A DNA stretch of 11,187 bases from an uncultured Alphaproteobacteria bacterium (GTDB taxonomy: Bacteria > Pseudomonadota > Alphaproteobacteria > CAAHEQ01 > UBA3637): the NCBI GenBank assembly GCA_944391545.1, contig CALXTZ010000044.1:1-11187 (forward strand), written 5' to 3'. Under the pieces are notes generated by a model. The model was given only the letters and a program-made list of their open reading frames with translations. It was not told where the DNA came from and did no database searches. A program made the translations under genes and the position numbers. Positions 1 through 6,670 of the stretch are shown here, piece by piece (position 1 is the first letter of the stretch; each line of letters starts with the position of its first letter).

Positions 1-960
1 GTACCAAATGCCCAATAATCCCAAAATCACCGGCATATTTTTGTCAAACAGCGAGTACTTAAAATGCATGTCCATTTCGTGCGCACCGTCCAACATGTCA
101 ACAAAAGCGTCGTATCCGATGGCCAACATAATTGACAATCCGACCGCCGACCACATGGAATACCGACCGCCGACGAAATTCCAAAATTCAAACATGTTTT
201 GAGAATCAATGCCGAATTTTTCAACTTCTTCTTTATTGGTTGAGAGCGCTACAAAATGATGCGGTACGGCATCTTGTCCCAATGCTTCGGTTAACCAAGT
301 CCGTGCCGTTTGCGCATTAACCATCGTTTCTTGGGTTGTAAAAGTCTTGGACGCGATTAAAAATAAAGTCGTTTCCGGGTGGCATTTTTTCAGTTTTTCG
401 ACAATGTCCGTTCCGTCAATGTTGGAGACAAAGTGGAAATTTAACCGGTCTGTTTTGTACTTTTTCAAAGCCTCCGTCGCCATGTAAGGCCCTAAATCCG
501 ATCCGCCGATGCCGATGTTGACAACGTCCGTGATGGCTTGACCCGTAGCGCCTTTCCAATCGCCGGAACGAACCCGATCCGAAAAAACGTGCATTTTTTC
601 CAAAACCCGGTTGATTTCGGGCATGACATCCGCGCCGTCAACTTCAATCGGCGTGTTGGCTCGGTTGCGCAAAGCTACATGCAACACCGGCCGGTTTTCC
701 GTGAAATTGATGCGCTTTCCGCTGAACATGGCTTCAATCATTTCTTTTAAGCCGCACTCATCAGCCAACTCAATCAACAAGGCAACGGTTTCGTCGGTGA
801 TTCTGTTTTTGGAATAATCCATCAGAAAATCATCCATTTTTAATGAAAATTTTTCGAAACGCTTCGGATCATTTTGAAACAAGTCCCGCATATGCAACGA
901 TGCCGTTTCGGAAAAGTGTTTTTGTAAAGCCGGGTAAGCTTTTCGGGAAGTCAGTGTCAT
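1..960 (-). CDS. pgi: Glucose-6-phosphate isomerase, N-terminal 320 residues (runs off left edge)
   Basis: Phosphoglucose isomerase interconverts glucose-6-phosphate and fructose-6-phosphate in the cytoplasm, in glycolysis and gluconeogenesis. The minus-strand frame is open from an ATG at 960 to base 1, giving 320 residues. Visible family motifs are NIGIGGSDLGP (residues 148-158), part of the sugar-phosphate site; SKTFTTQET (204-212), the SIS-domain phosphate loop; and the signature NFVGGRYSMWSAVGLS (261-276). Compared with the usual E. coli-type length of about 550, roughly 220 residues are missing, including the segments expected to carry the catalytic Glu, His and C-terminal Lys. The start is supported by GGAG six bases upstream (967-970). 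The gene begins 10 bases after the BamF-like stop, so it is probably the last visible gene of an lspA operon. The partial state is due to the window edge; no frameshift is seen. Confidence 0.96.
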   Translation of the reverse strand, partial: MTLTSRKAYPALQKHFSETASLHMRDLFQNDPKRFEKFSLKMDDFLMDYSKNRITDETVALLIELADECGLKEMIEAMFSGKRINFTENRPVLHVALRNRANTPIEVDGADVMPEINRVLEKMHVFSDRVRSGDWKGATGQAITDVVNIGIGGSDLGPYMATEALKKYKTDRLNFHFVSNIDGTDIVEKLKKCHPETTLFLIASKTFTTQETMVNAQTARTWLTEALGQDAVPHHFVALSTNKEEVEKFGIDSQNMFEFWNFVGGRYSMWSAVGLSIMLAIGYDAFVDMLDGAHEMDMHFKYSLFDKNMPVILGLLGIWY

Positions 961-970
961 GATAATCTCC

Positions 971-1147
971 TTATTCGGTCGGTTGAGTCTTTGTCGTTTG
1001 AGGCGGTCTTAATTCCCAATCCGGCGGCAAGATCAGTGCTTTTTGTTTGGAAACCTGTGTTTCGTCCGGCGCTTTAAAAACCGTGCTTTTGGCCGAACAG
1101 GCTGTTAACAAAACCAACAGACAAATGAAACAAATGCCTTTTTTCAT
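971..1147 (-). CDS. Small BamF-like (DUF3035) lipoprotein
   Basis: A 58-residue predicted lipoprotein. It has a short basic N-terminus (MKK), a hydrophobic stretch at 4-14 and a lipobox LTAC with the lipidated Cys at 16, so the mature part is only about 43 residues. The mature sequence APDETQVSKQKALILPPDWE and the following LRPPQ match the alphaproteobacterial DUF3035/BamF pattern I remember (PDEF.V..R.PL..PPDF.LRPP). Members of that family associate with the outer-membrane BAM complex, and the gene usually follows lspA, as here. I chose the internal ATG at 1147 over a longer frame from 1204 because the signal peptide begins there, AGGGAGA lies upstream, and its ATG overlaps the lspA TGA (ATGA), suggesting translational coupling. 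Most family members I recall are longer, so this may be a reduced form. Lipoprotein identity is strong; BamF identity is moderate. Confidence 0.75.
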   Translation of the reverse strand: MKKGICFICLLVLLTACSAKSTVFKAPDETQVSKQKALILPPDWELRPPQTTKTQPTE

Positions 1148-1596
1148 TCTTCTTTCTCCCTTGAAAAAATCGCTTCTATCACAATGATGAACACGCCGAG
1201 ACAAATCATCATATCGGCAATGTTAAATGCAGGCCAGTGATAACCGAAAGCGTGAAAATCCAAAAAATCGACCACGGCGCCGAAACGAACACGGTCAATG
1301 ATGTTGCCGACAGCGCCGCCTAAAATCAAAGCCAGCGCCAATTTAATAATTTCTTTCTTTTCTTTGAAAAACCAGTAAGCAATCAAAGTCGTAATCAATC
1401 CGCCGATGCCGGTCAACACCCACGGCATCCACGCGGTGTCAGAGGCAAACAGCGAAAAACTGACCCCTTTGTTCATCGCCAGAACGATATTGAAAAAGGG
1501 CGTTACTTCAAACGGCACCGGCATATCGTCCAAAATCATCCATTTGGTGAGTTGGTCAAAGAAAATAATAAAAATCGGAATAAAATAAAAAAACAT
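1144..1596 (-). CDS. lspA: Signal peptidase II (lipoprotein signal peptidase)
   Basis: LspA is the inner-membrane aspartyl protease that removes the signal peptide of diacylglyceryl-modified prolipoproteins (peptidase family A8). The 150-residue length is close to the family norm of about 160. Four membrane segments can be seen near residues 1-14, 55-77, 85-100 and 129-143. Family motifs are the early FDQLTKW (13-19), the Asn of AMNKGVSFS (40-48), GNIIDR (97-102), then the catalytic dyad: Asp110 in VVDF and Asp128 in FNIAD, 18 apart. The ATG at 1596 has AGGAG five bases upstream, at 1602-1606. It appears to be the first gene of a minus-strand operon with the BamF-like lipoprotein (4-base overlap) and pgi. 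In many proteobacteria lspA follows ileS; no ileS is present here. Confidence 0.96.
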   Translation of the reverse strand: MFFYFIPIFIIFFDQLTKWMILDDMPVPFEVTPFFNIVLAMNKGVSFSLFASDTAWMPWVLTGIGGLITTLIAYWFFKEKKEIIKLALALILGGAVGNIIDRVRFGAVVDFLDFHAFGYHWPAFNIADMMICLGVFIIVIEAIFSREKEE

Positions 1597-1615
1597 TCAA
1601 ACTCCTTTTTTCCCC

Positions 1616-1644
1616 TTTATATCAACAATTAAAATAAAAGTAAA
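1616..1644 (-). promoter_or_regulatory. Candidate sigma-70-type promoter for the lspA operon
   Basis: On the minus strand a TTTACT (-35-like, four of six consensus bases, plus-strand positions 1639-1644) is followed after 17 bases by TATAAA (-10-like, five of six, 1616-1621). Transcription would begin near 1609, leaving a very short leader that still contains the AGGAG site before the lspA ATG. The region is AT-rich, so chance matches are likely, and the prediction rests on pattern alone. Confidence 0.4.
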
Positions 1645-1693
1645 AAAAATTCATTTATTTTTTATCAGGTTTATTTTAGAAAAGTTTTTAAAA

Positions 1694-1712
1694 GGGGGGG
1701 GGGGGGGGGGGG
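1694..1712. repeat. Homopolymer of 19 G between lspA and the cysteine-rich pilin-like gene
   Basis: Nineteen consecutive G sit in an otherwise AT-rich intergenic region, ending 98 bases before the TTG start at 1811. Tracts like this are known to slip in replication and, when in or near a promoter, to switch surface genes on and off. A TTTTTA at 1685-1690 and a TAGAGT at 1713-1718 flank it, but with 22 bases between them; a tract about five shorter would give the ideal 17. That promoter idea is speculative. A sequencing or assembly artefact is a real alternative, because another long G run lies at the window end. Confidence 0.85.
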
Positions 1713-1797
1713 TAGAGTTGGAAAGAAAACTGGGTTAAAATTCCCAATAAAGAGATAAGCGGAACGAATGGATGTCTGCTAGAGTAAAATAAAAAAT

Positions 1798-1803
1798 GAG
1801 GAG
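1798..1803 (+). promoter_or_regulatory. Shine-Dalgarno site that selects a TTG start
   Basis: GAGGAG lies seven bases before TTG at 1811, which is ideal spacing. The in-frame ATG at 1820 is 16 bases away, too far for this site. An out-of-frame ATG at 1804 directly abuts the site and is too close. The TTG is therefore the best-supported start of the long downstream frame. Confidence 0.55.
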
Positions 1804-1810
1804 ATGACAA

Positions 1811-3838
1811 TTGATCCGAATGAAGCGAAAAAAATCACGGTTAATCGAGTTGTTGTTCAGTTGTCGGCAACGCTGCGGGATAAATGAAAAACGCTCCCGA
1901 CGGTACCAACGCGCGCGGCCCATGCTTGAAATGCTGGCCGTTTTGGCTATCGTCGGTATTTTGTCCGTAGCCGCTTTGGCGGGATTAACATGGGCGCTGG
2001 CTAAATATCGCGCCAATGACACAATACACGATGTTCAAATTTGGTATTTGGCCGCTGCGGACAGCGAAAAATTAACACGCATGACATCGGGGCAATTGAC
2101 TTTTCCGGAGTTGGGTTCATTTTCGACACACGGCTATCCGATGGCCGTTTATGCGCAAGATGATGCTCTTTTTTATATTCAAACGGCTGATGTACCGAAG
2201 CGGGTTTGTTCGCTCATGCTGGACATGTTGGATGAAACGTGGGTTGTTGCCGTTAATGATGTGCGCTTTGTTGAAACGGACATCTGTGACCGGGATGCCA
2301 ATTTGATGGTTTTTTATTTTAATAAAGACATGAGTGCAATCGGGTCCGTTTGCTTGCCGGCCTGTGCAGATGATCAACAGTGCTGTAACGGTGCCTGCGT
2401 AACCGTTCAAACGCCGTGCGGCAGCGACGGATGTACCGATTGCGGAGCGGATTTTTGTATTCAAAATACGCTGTGTTGTCCGAATGAAACGGATATGTTG
2501 TGTAACGGTGTAACGTGTTGTGATAAAAGCAAAGGGTTAAAGTGTGCGGGTTCCGAATGCGTCTGTATGGACGGGCGAACATTTAATCCGGACACGGGTG
2601 CGTGCGAATGTCCGTCGGGGACGTTTCCGTTTGATGATTATGAAATGTGTTGTGCTGCCGGATACACTCCTTTGAACGGCGAATGTACACAAATTAAGTG
2701 TCCTTACGGAACCAGCGGTATGTGTACGTTGAACAATAAAGGGTGCGGGTATGATTGTAAAGGCGGCAACGGTACCGCTTGTTCGATGTGGCTGTGTACG
2801 GCCGATGAATGCCCGAGCGGAACGATTTTCAAAGAAATGCCCGGCCGCGGGGGCTATAGTTACGGATGTCACAAAGCGGGGACAACGTGTTATACCAGAC
2901 CCGACGGACAATATTTTTGCCATAACGACCGAAATGAATGGTGTTGTTCTTCATCCTCTCATCCTTATTGTGAAAAAGGATCCTGCGATAAACATGTGTG
3001 TGATGTATTTAACAATCCGTCAGCCGAATATGTTCTAAAAGAACAACAGTTGGGCGGATGTCAGTTTGAAAACGGTGTTTTTTGTTATCCGGTGAATGCG
3101 GATGCGTCACAATGGTATTGCTATAATCAACAAGGCGTAACCTGCGCGACATCTTGTACGAACCCGCCGGATTGCGACGGAGCATGTACGCAAGTCATTT
3201 GTCCGGATGCATCCGGTGTTTATGATGAAACGCAAAACAGATGTTGCAAAACAACAGGCGGCGTTGAATATTGCCAGGACATTGACGGCAACCAGGCGGC
3301 AACTTATCGCGACGGGTTTTATTGCGGGTTTGCCTGTACGTTAGGCGGTTCTTGTTATGTCGGTAACTGTTCGGATCCCGGGTGTGCCGCTGACGGAGCC
3401 GATTACATGTTTGTTTCCGATTTAACTTATTATCAGTCCGGCGGTCAAATGGCTTGTTACCGAGCAGATAAAAAGATTGCTTGTTTTAAAAGTGCCGATA
3501 CAATCGCCTGTGCCGTCGGCAGCCAACTGTGCGGAAGGGGATGCGATTACGGCGGTAACTGCCAAACGGCGTATTCCGAAAATTGCGCCGTCTTTGATGA
3601 TGAAACCGGTCAACCGCACTGTGTGATGTCACAACCCGTAACGGATACCTGTATTTGTCCGACCGATCGATCAGCTGTGCCGGGAGATTTGTGTTGTCCG
3701 GAATATCATCAAAACGTGAACGGTGTTTGTGCCGTCGTTTATTGTGAAGATGGCGCCGTTGTCGATAAGGCAGGGGACGGTTATTCGGATTGCTCTTGTT
3801 CGGGAACGATTGAAAACGGCGTTTGTCGGACAATGTAG
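1811..3838 (+). CDS. Type IV pilin-like protein with very large cysteine-rich C-terminal region
   Basis: I do not recognise a named gene. The 675-residue protein starts with a basic leader (1-35), then a prepilin-like segment RPMLEMLAVLAIVGILSV (36-53). Taking R36 as +1 places Glu40 at +5, the position conserved in type IV pilins, followed by a single hydrophobic helix to about residue 61. Residue -1 is Ala rather than the usual Gly. Residues 70-180 look like a small pilin head: FYIQTADVPKRVC (121-133) recalls the 'VPK..C' element of type IVb/PilS-like pilins, with Cys133 and Cys159 a likely disulfide. From about 181 to 675 the chain is cysteine-rich, with CC pairs and recurrent CGxxC modules at 312, 505 and 574 (variant CATSC at 445). 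I count about 74 Cys in total. I infer a membrane-anchored or pilus-associated extracellular protein, perhaps an adhesin or tip subunit. No pilus assembly gene is nearby. No frameshift is evident. Confidence 0.85.
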   Translation: MIRMKRKKSRLIELLFSCRQRCGINEKRSRRYQRARPMLEMLAVLAIVGILSVAALAGLTWALAKYRANDTIHDVQIWYLAAADSEKLTRMTSGQLTFPELGSFSTHGYPMAVYAQDDALFYIQTADVPKRVCSLMLDMLDETWVVAVNDVRFVETDICDRDANLMVFYFNKDMSAIGSVCLPACADDQQCCNGACVTVQTPCGSDGCTDCGADFCIQNTLCCPNETDMLCNGVTCCDKSKGLKCAGSECVCMDGRTFNPDTGACECPSGTFPFDDYEMCCAAGYTPLNGECTQIKCPYGTSGMCTLNNKGCGYDCKGGNGTACSMWLCTADECPSGTIFKEMPGRGGYSYGCHKAGTTCYTRPDGQYFCHNDRNEWCCSSSSHPYCEKGSCDKHVCDVFNNPSAEYVLKEQQLGGCQFENGVFCYPVNADASQWYCYNQQGVTCATSCTNPPDCDGACTQVICPDASGVYDETQNRCCKTTGGVEYCQDIDGNQAATYRDGFYCGFACTLGGSCYVGNCSDPGCAADGADYMFVSDLTYYQSGGQMACYRADKKIACFKSADTIACAVGSQLCGRGCDYGGNCQTAYSENCAVFDDETGQPHCVMSQPVTDTCICPTDRSAVPGDLCCPEYHQNVNGVCAVVYCEDGAVVDKAGDGYSDCSCSGTIENGVCRTM

Positions 3839-3889
3839 GACTGCTTTTTTATTTTCCTTTCCATCGGACGTGCTTTTTTTAAAAATGTG

Positions 3890-3918
3890 TTGCGTTTTCA
3901 AAGAAAACAGGCTAGTTT
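3890..3918 (+). promoter_or_regulatory. Weak candidate promoter for the argS-serS operon, with a palindrome in its spacer
   Basis: TTGCGT (3890-3895) and TAGTTT (3913-3918) are 17 bases apart and lie 28 bases before the argS ATG. Each matches only about half of the sigma-70 consensus. Between them is a perfect inverted repeat GTTTTC-AAA-GAAAAC (3894-3908). It lacks a following T run, so it is not a terminator; it could be an operator or chance. Some promoter is needed in 3839-3945 if the operon is not read through from the gene upstream. Confidence 0.28.
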
Positions 3919-3945
3919 GAAAAAAGACAAACGAAAGGCCTGAAT

Positions 3946-5694
3946 ATGAATATCTTTACGCTTTTGAGAACGGAAGTTTTAAACGCTGTCGGCGTGTTGG
4001 CGCAATCGGGAAAGCTTGACAAGGTGCCTGATACGGCGCGCGTGACGGTTGAACCGCCTCGAGATGCCGCGCACGGCGATGCCGCGACGAATGCGGCGAT
4101 GGTTCTGGCCGGACAAGCGGGAATGAAACCGCGGGATTTTGCCGACTTGTTGGCGCGGGAGCTTGAAAAACTGCCGGCAATCGAAAAAGTGGATGTGGCC
4201 GGGCCCGGATTTATTAACTTAAAATTGTCCGATGCGTTTTGGTATGACCAATTGAAAACGATTTTAACGGAAAAAGAACATTACGGCGATTCGGATATGG
4301 GGCATGGCGAAAAGGTGAACGTTGAATTTGTTTCCGTTAATCCGACCGGCCCGATGCACGTGGGACATGTTCGCGGTGCAGTGTTCGGAGATGCGTTGGC
4401 CGGATTGTTGACAAAGGCCGGGTATGACGTGACGCGTGAATATTATATGAACGACCGCGGGGCGCAAGTGGATAAATTGGCGCGTTCGGCATATTTGCGG
4501 TATCGTGAAGCGATGGGTGAGGACATCGGTGAGATTCCGGAAGGATACTATCCCGGGGATTATTTAAAGCCGGTCGGGCAATTCATTGCTCAAAAAGACG
4601 GCGACAAATGGATGTCTGTCAAAGAGGAAGAATGTCACACCTACTTTCGGGATATTGCGGTTCAAAAAATGATGGATTTAATCCGGGCGGATTTGGATAA
4701 AGCGGACATTCACTTTGATGTCTTTGCGTCCGAGCGTGCTATCGGGGAAAGCGGCGGAATTGAACGGGCTTTAAAAGTGTTGGAAGAACGCGGCCTGATT
4801 TATCAGGGTGTTTTGGAAAAACCGAAAAGTGCCAAAGCGCCCGAAGATTGGGAGCCGCAGGAAATGACGATTTTTAAGTCAACGGCTTTCGGGGATGAAA
4901 CGGATCGGCCTTTGAAGCGTTCCGACGGGACTTATACTTATTTTACGCCGGACATCGCGTATCAATACGATAAATATCAGCGGGGATTTAAAAAGCTGAT
5001 TATGGTACTGGGAGCGGATCATGCCGGGTATGTAACGCGGTTGAAGTCGGCGGTAAAGGCTGTGACGAACGGGGAGGCCGATTTGGATATCAAGTTGGTT
5101 CAGATGGTGAGTTTTTCCGAAAACGGTCAACCGCTTAAAATGTCCAAACGGGCCGGGACTTTTGTCACGTTTGCGGATTTGTTGAATCAAATAGAAAAAG
5201 ACGTCGTGCGGTTTTTCATGCTGACGCGCAAAAATGACAGCCAGCTGGATTTTGATTTGGTTAAGGTGAAGGAACAATCCAAAGACAATCCGGTTTTTTA
5301 CGTGCAATATGCGAATGCTCGGGCGCATTCCGTTTTCCGCCATGCCGAGGAGATGTTCGGGGCGGATATTTTAACGGATTTGGCATCATCGGATATGTCT
5401 TTGCTTCAGGACGAGGCAGAATTGGCCCTTATTCGGACTTTGGCGGCTTTTCCACGTCAGGTAGAACAGGCGGCCGAGGCCAACGAACCGCACAGAATTG
5501 CGTATTATTTATATGAATTGGCGTCGGCTTTTCATGCGCTTTGGAATAAAGGACGGGATGATGTTCAAATGCGTTTCTTGGATGAAAAGAACAAGAACCT
5601 GTCAAAAGCGCGGCTGGCTTTGATTACGGCCGTGACAAACGTCATCGGTTCGGGATTGAAAATTTTTGGTGTCGTTCCAGTAAAGGAGATGTAA
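3946..5694 (+). CDS. argS: Arginyl-tRNA synthetase
   Basis: This class I aminoacyl-tRNA synthetase charges tRNA-Arg with arginine in the cytoplasm using ATP. The 582 residues match the usual length (about 560-590). The N-terminal tRNA-binding domain covers about 1-110. The catalytic Rossmann core begins with FVSVNPTGPMHVGHVRG (128-144), which contains the HIGH-type motif HVGH at 138-141. The second signature, KMSKR, is at 398-402. An all-helical anticodon-binding DALR domain makes up about 450-582. The ATG at 3946 has AAAGG seven bases upstream (3934-3938). It is the first gene of a tightly packed plus-strand operon: its stop is one base before the next ATG, and the next gene's AAGGAG lies inside the argS 3' end. 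I see no missing key residues. Confidence 0.97.
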   Translation: MNIFTLLRTEVLNAVGVLAQSGKLDKVPDTARVTVEPPRDAAHGDAATNAAMVLAGQAGMKPRDFADLLARELEKLPAIEKVDVAGPGFINLKLSDAFWYDQLKTILTEKEHYGDSDMGHGEKVNVEFVSVNPTGPMHVGHVRGAVFGDALAGLLTKAGYDVTREYYMNDRGAQVDKLARSAYLRYREAMGEDIGEIPEGYYPGDYLKPVGQFIAQKDGDKWMSVKEEECHTYFRDIAVQKMMDLIRADLDKADIHFDVFASERAIGESGGIERALKVLEERGLIYQGVLEKPKSAKAPEDWEPQEMTIFKSTAFGDETDRPLKRSDGTYTYFTPDIAYQYDKYQRGFKKLIMVLGADHAGYVTRLKSAVKAVTNGEADLDIKLVQMVSFSENGQPLKMSKRAGTFVTFADLLNQIEKDVVRFFMLTRKNDSQLDFDLVKVKEQSKDNPVFYVQYANARAHSVFRHAEEMFGADILTDLASSDMSLLQDEAELALIRTLAAFPRQVEQAAEANEPHRIAYYLYELASAFHALWNKGRDDVQMRFLDEKNKNLSKARLALITAVTNVIGSGLKIFGVVPVKEM

Positions 5695-5695
5695 C

Positions 5696-6661
5696 ATGAA
5701 TCCATTTGAAGATGAAGAAAAAGAAACAAAAGACGATTTCGTTGCTTTGAAAAACGATGCGGCGGAAGACGACGTGCCGGAAGAGGATGATTCGCTTGAA
5801 ACGCCGTATGATTTCAGGGCTGAATACAAAGAACGCATTACCACGACGGTTCCGACGACGGAAGAAGTCGATAAAACTTTTTCCTCCATTCGTTTTCATG
5901 CGATCGGTATCGGGATTTTGGTCGGTGTTTTGCTGGCCGTTTTAGTCAGCGCTTTATTTTGGGGAAATGCGGATGAGGCCGATGAAACGCCTGCCGTCAT
6001 TACCGGAAACGATGAACCGTACAAGGAACGTCCGGCAGAACCCGGTGGTATGCGGATCCCTGATCAAGACAAAATGGTTTATAAACGGATGCGAACCGAT
6101 GATATGGATACGCATGTCGAACGATTGTTCCCCGAAGCGGAAGCGCCGATTGAGCCTGTTGTTCAAAAAACGGTCGAACCGGTTCCCGTCGCAACGCGGG
6201 AAGGTCAGATTTTAGGCGCGCCGACCTTTGTTCCCGAAACACCGGAACAAATGGAATTGGAAGTGATTTCAACGCGTCAAAAAGCTATGAAAATGGATGC
6301 GGCGGCGCCTGTTCCGGCTGTTCAACCGGCAGCTGTCGAAGCAAAACCGGTACCCAAAGCAAAGCCTGTTTCTCAACCGGCTGCACCCAAAACATCCGGG
6401 GCAATGCCTGCGGGTCAAACTTGGCATGTTCAATTGATTTCGCTGCCGTCCAAATCGGGCGCCGAAAAAGCATGGCCGAAAATTTTAAAAGCGCATTCGG
6501 CTTTGTTGTCCGGTTTGCCGCATGATGTCGTTGCGGCTGAAATTAAAGGCAAAGGGACTTTCTATCGTTTGCGCGTCGGTTCGTTTAAAACGCGGGACGA
6601 AGCCAAGTCTTTGTGCGATAAATTAAAAGCCAGAAAACAAGATTGCACGTTGACAAGATAA
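5696..6661 (+). CDS. Bitopic inner-membrane SPOR-domain protein
   Basis: A 321-residue protein with the usual layout of alphaproteobacterial SPOR proteins encoded next to argS. It has an acidic cytoplasmic N-terminus (1-65, many Asp/Glu), one membrane segment (about 67-89, FHAIGIGILVGVLLAVLVSA), and a long low-complexity periplasmic linker rich in Pro, Ala and Val (about 90-239). The C-terminal SPOR domain (about 240-321) begins GQTWHVQLISLPSK and includes YRLRVGSFKTRDEAKSLC. SPOR domains bind denuded glycan strands of peptidoglycan, typically at the division septum, so a role in cell division or wall remodelling is likely; the exact partner cannot be told. Cys308 and Cys317 in the SPOR domain could form a disulfide. 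The start is supported by AAGGAG seven bases upstream. It is followed by nagZ, another peptidoglycan-related gene, after nine bases. Confidence 0.92.
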   Translation: MNPFEDEEKETKDDFVALKNDAAEDDVPEEDDSLETPYDFRAEYKERITTTVPTTEEVDKTFSSIRFHAIGIGILVGVLLAVLVSALFWGNADEADETPAVITGNDEPYKERPAEPGGMRIPDQDKMVYKRMRTDDMDTHVERLFPEAEAPIEPVVQKTVEPVPVATREGQILGAPTFVPETPEQMELEVISTRQKAMKMDAAAPVPAVQPAAVEAKPVPKAKPVSQPAAPKTSGAMPAGQTWHVQLISLPSKSGAEKAWPKILKAHSALLSGLPHDVVAAEIKGKGTFYRLRVGSFKTRDEAKSLCDKLKARKQDCTLTR

Positions 6662-6670
6662 GGAAAAACA

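Noticed and set aside
538..817. Two plus-strand frames of about 70 codons opposite pgi
   Set aside because: They lie antisense to a clearly conserved enzyme, lack Shine-Dalgarno sites and have no recognisable motifs.
1735..2582. Several minus-strand frames opposite the 5' half of the cysteine-rich gene
   Set aside because: They are rich in Arg, His and Thr, as expected of the complement of Cys/Gly codons. No family motifs or start signals were found, while the plus frame has a pilin leader and regular Cys spacing.
2751..3038. Plus-strand frame of 95 codons inside the cysteine-rich gene
   Set aside because: Out-of-frame shadow of the long frame with no ribosome binding site; the long frame continues uninterrupted through it.
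1811..3838. Cysteine-rich protein as a metallothionein, toxin or EGF-repeat protein
   Set aside because: Metallothioneins are small and cytoplasmic, the Cys spacing does not follow a regular EGF pattern, and the pilin-type N-terminus points to the cell surface.
3839..3945. Terminator after the cysteine-rich gene
   Set aside because: A T run at about 3844-3850 and another near 3873 have no stable GC-rich hairpin before them, and the 3894-3908 palindrome has no following T run. The end of this transcript is unresolved.
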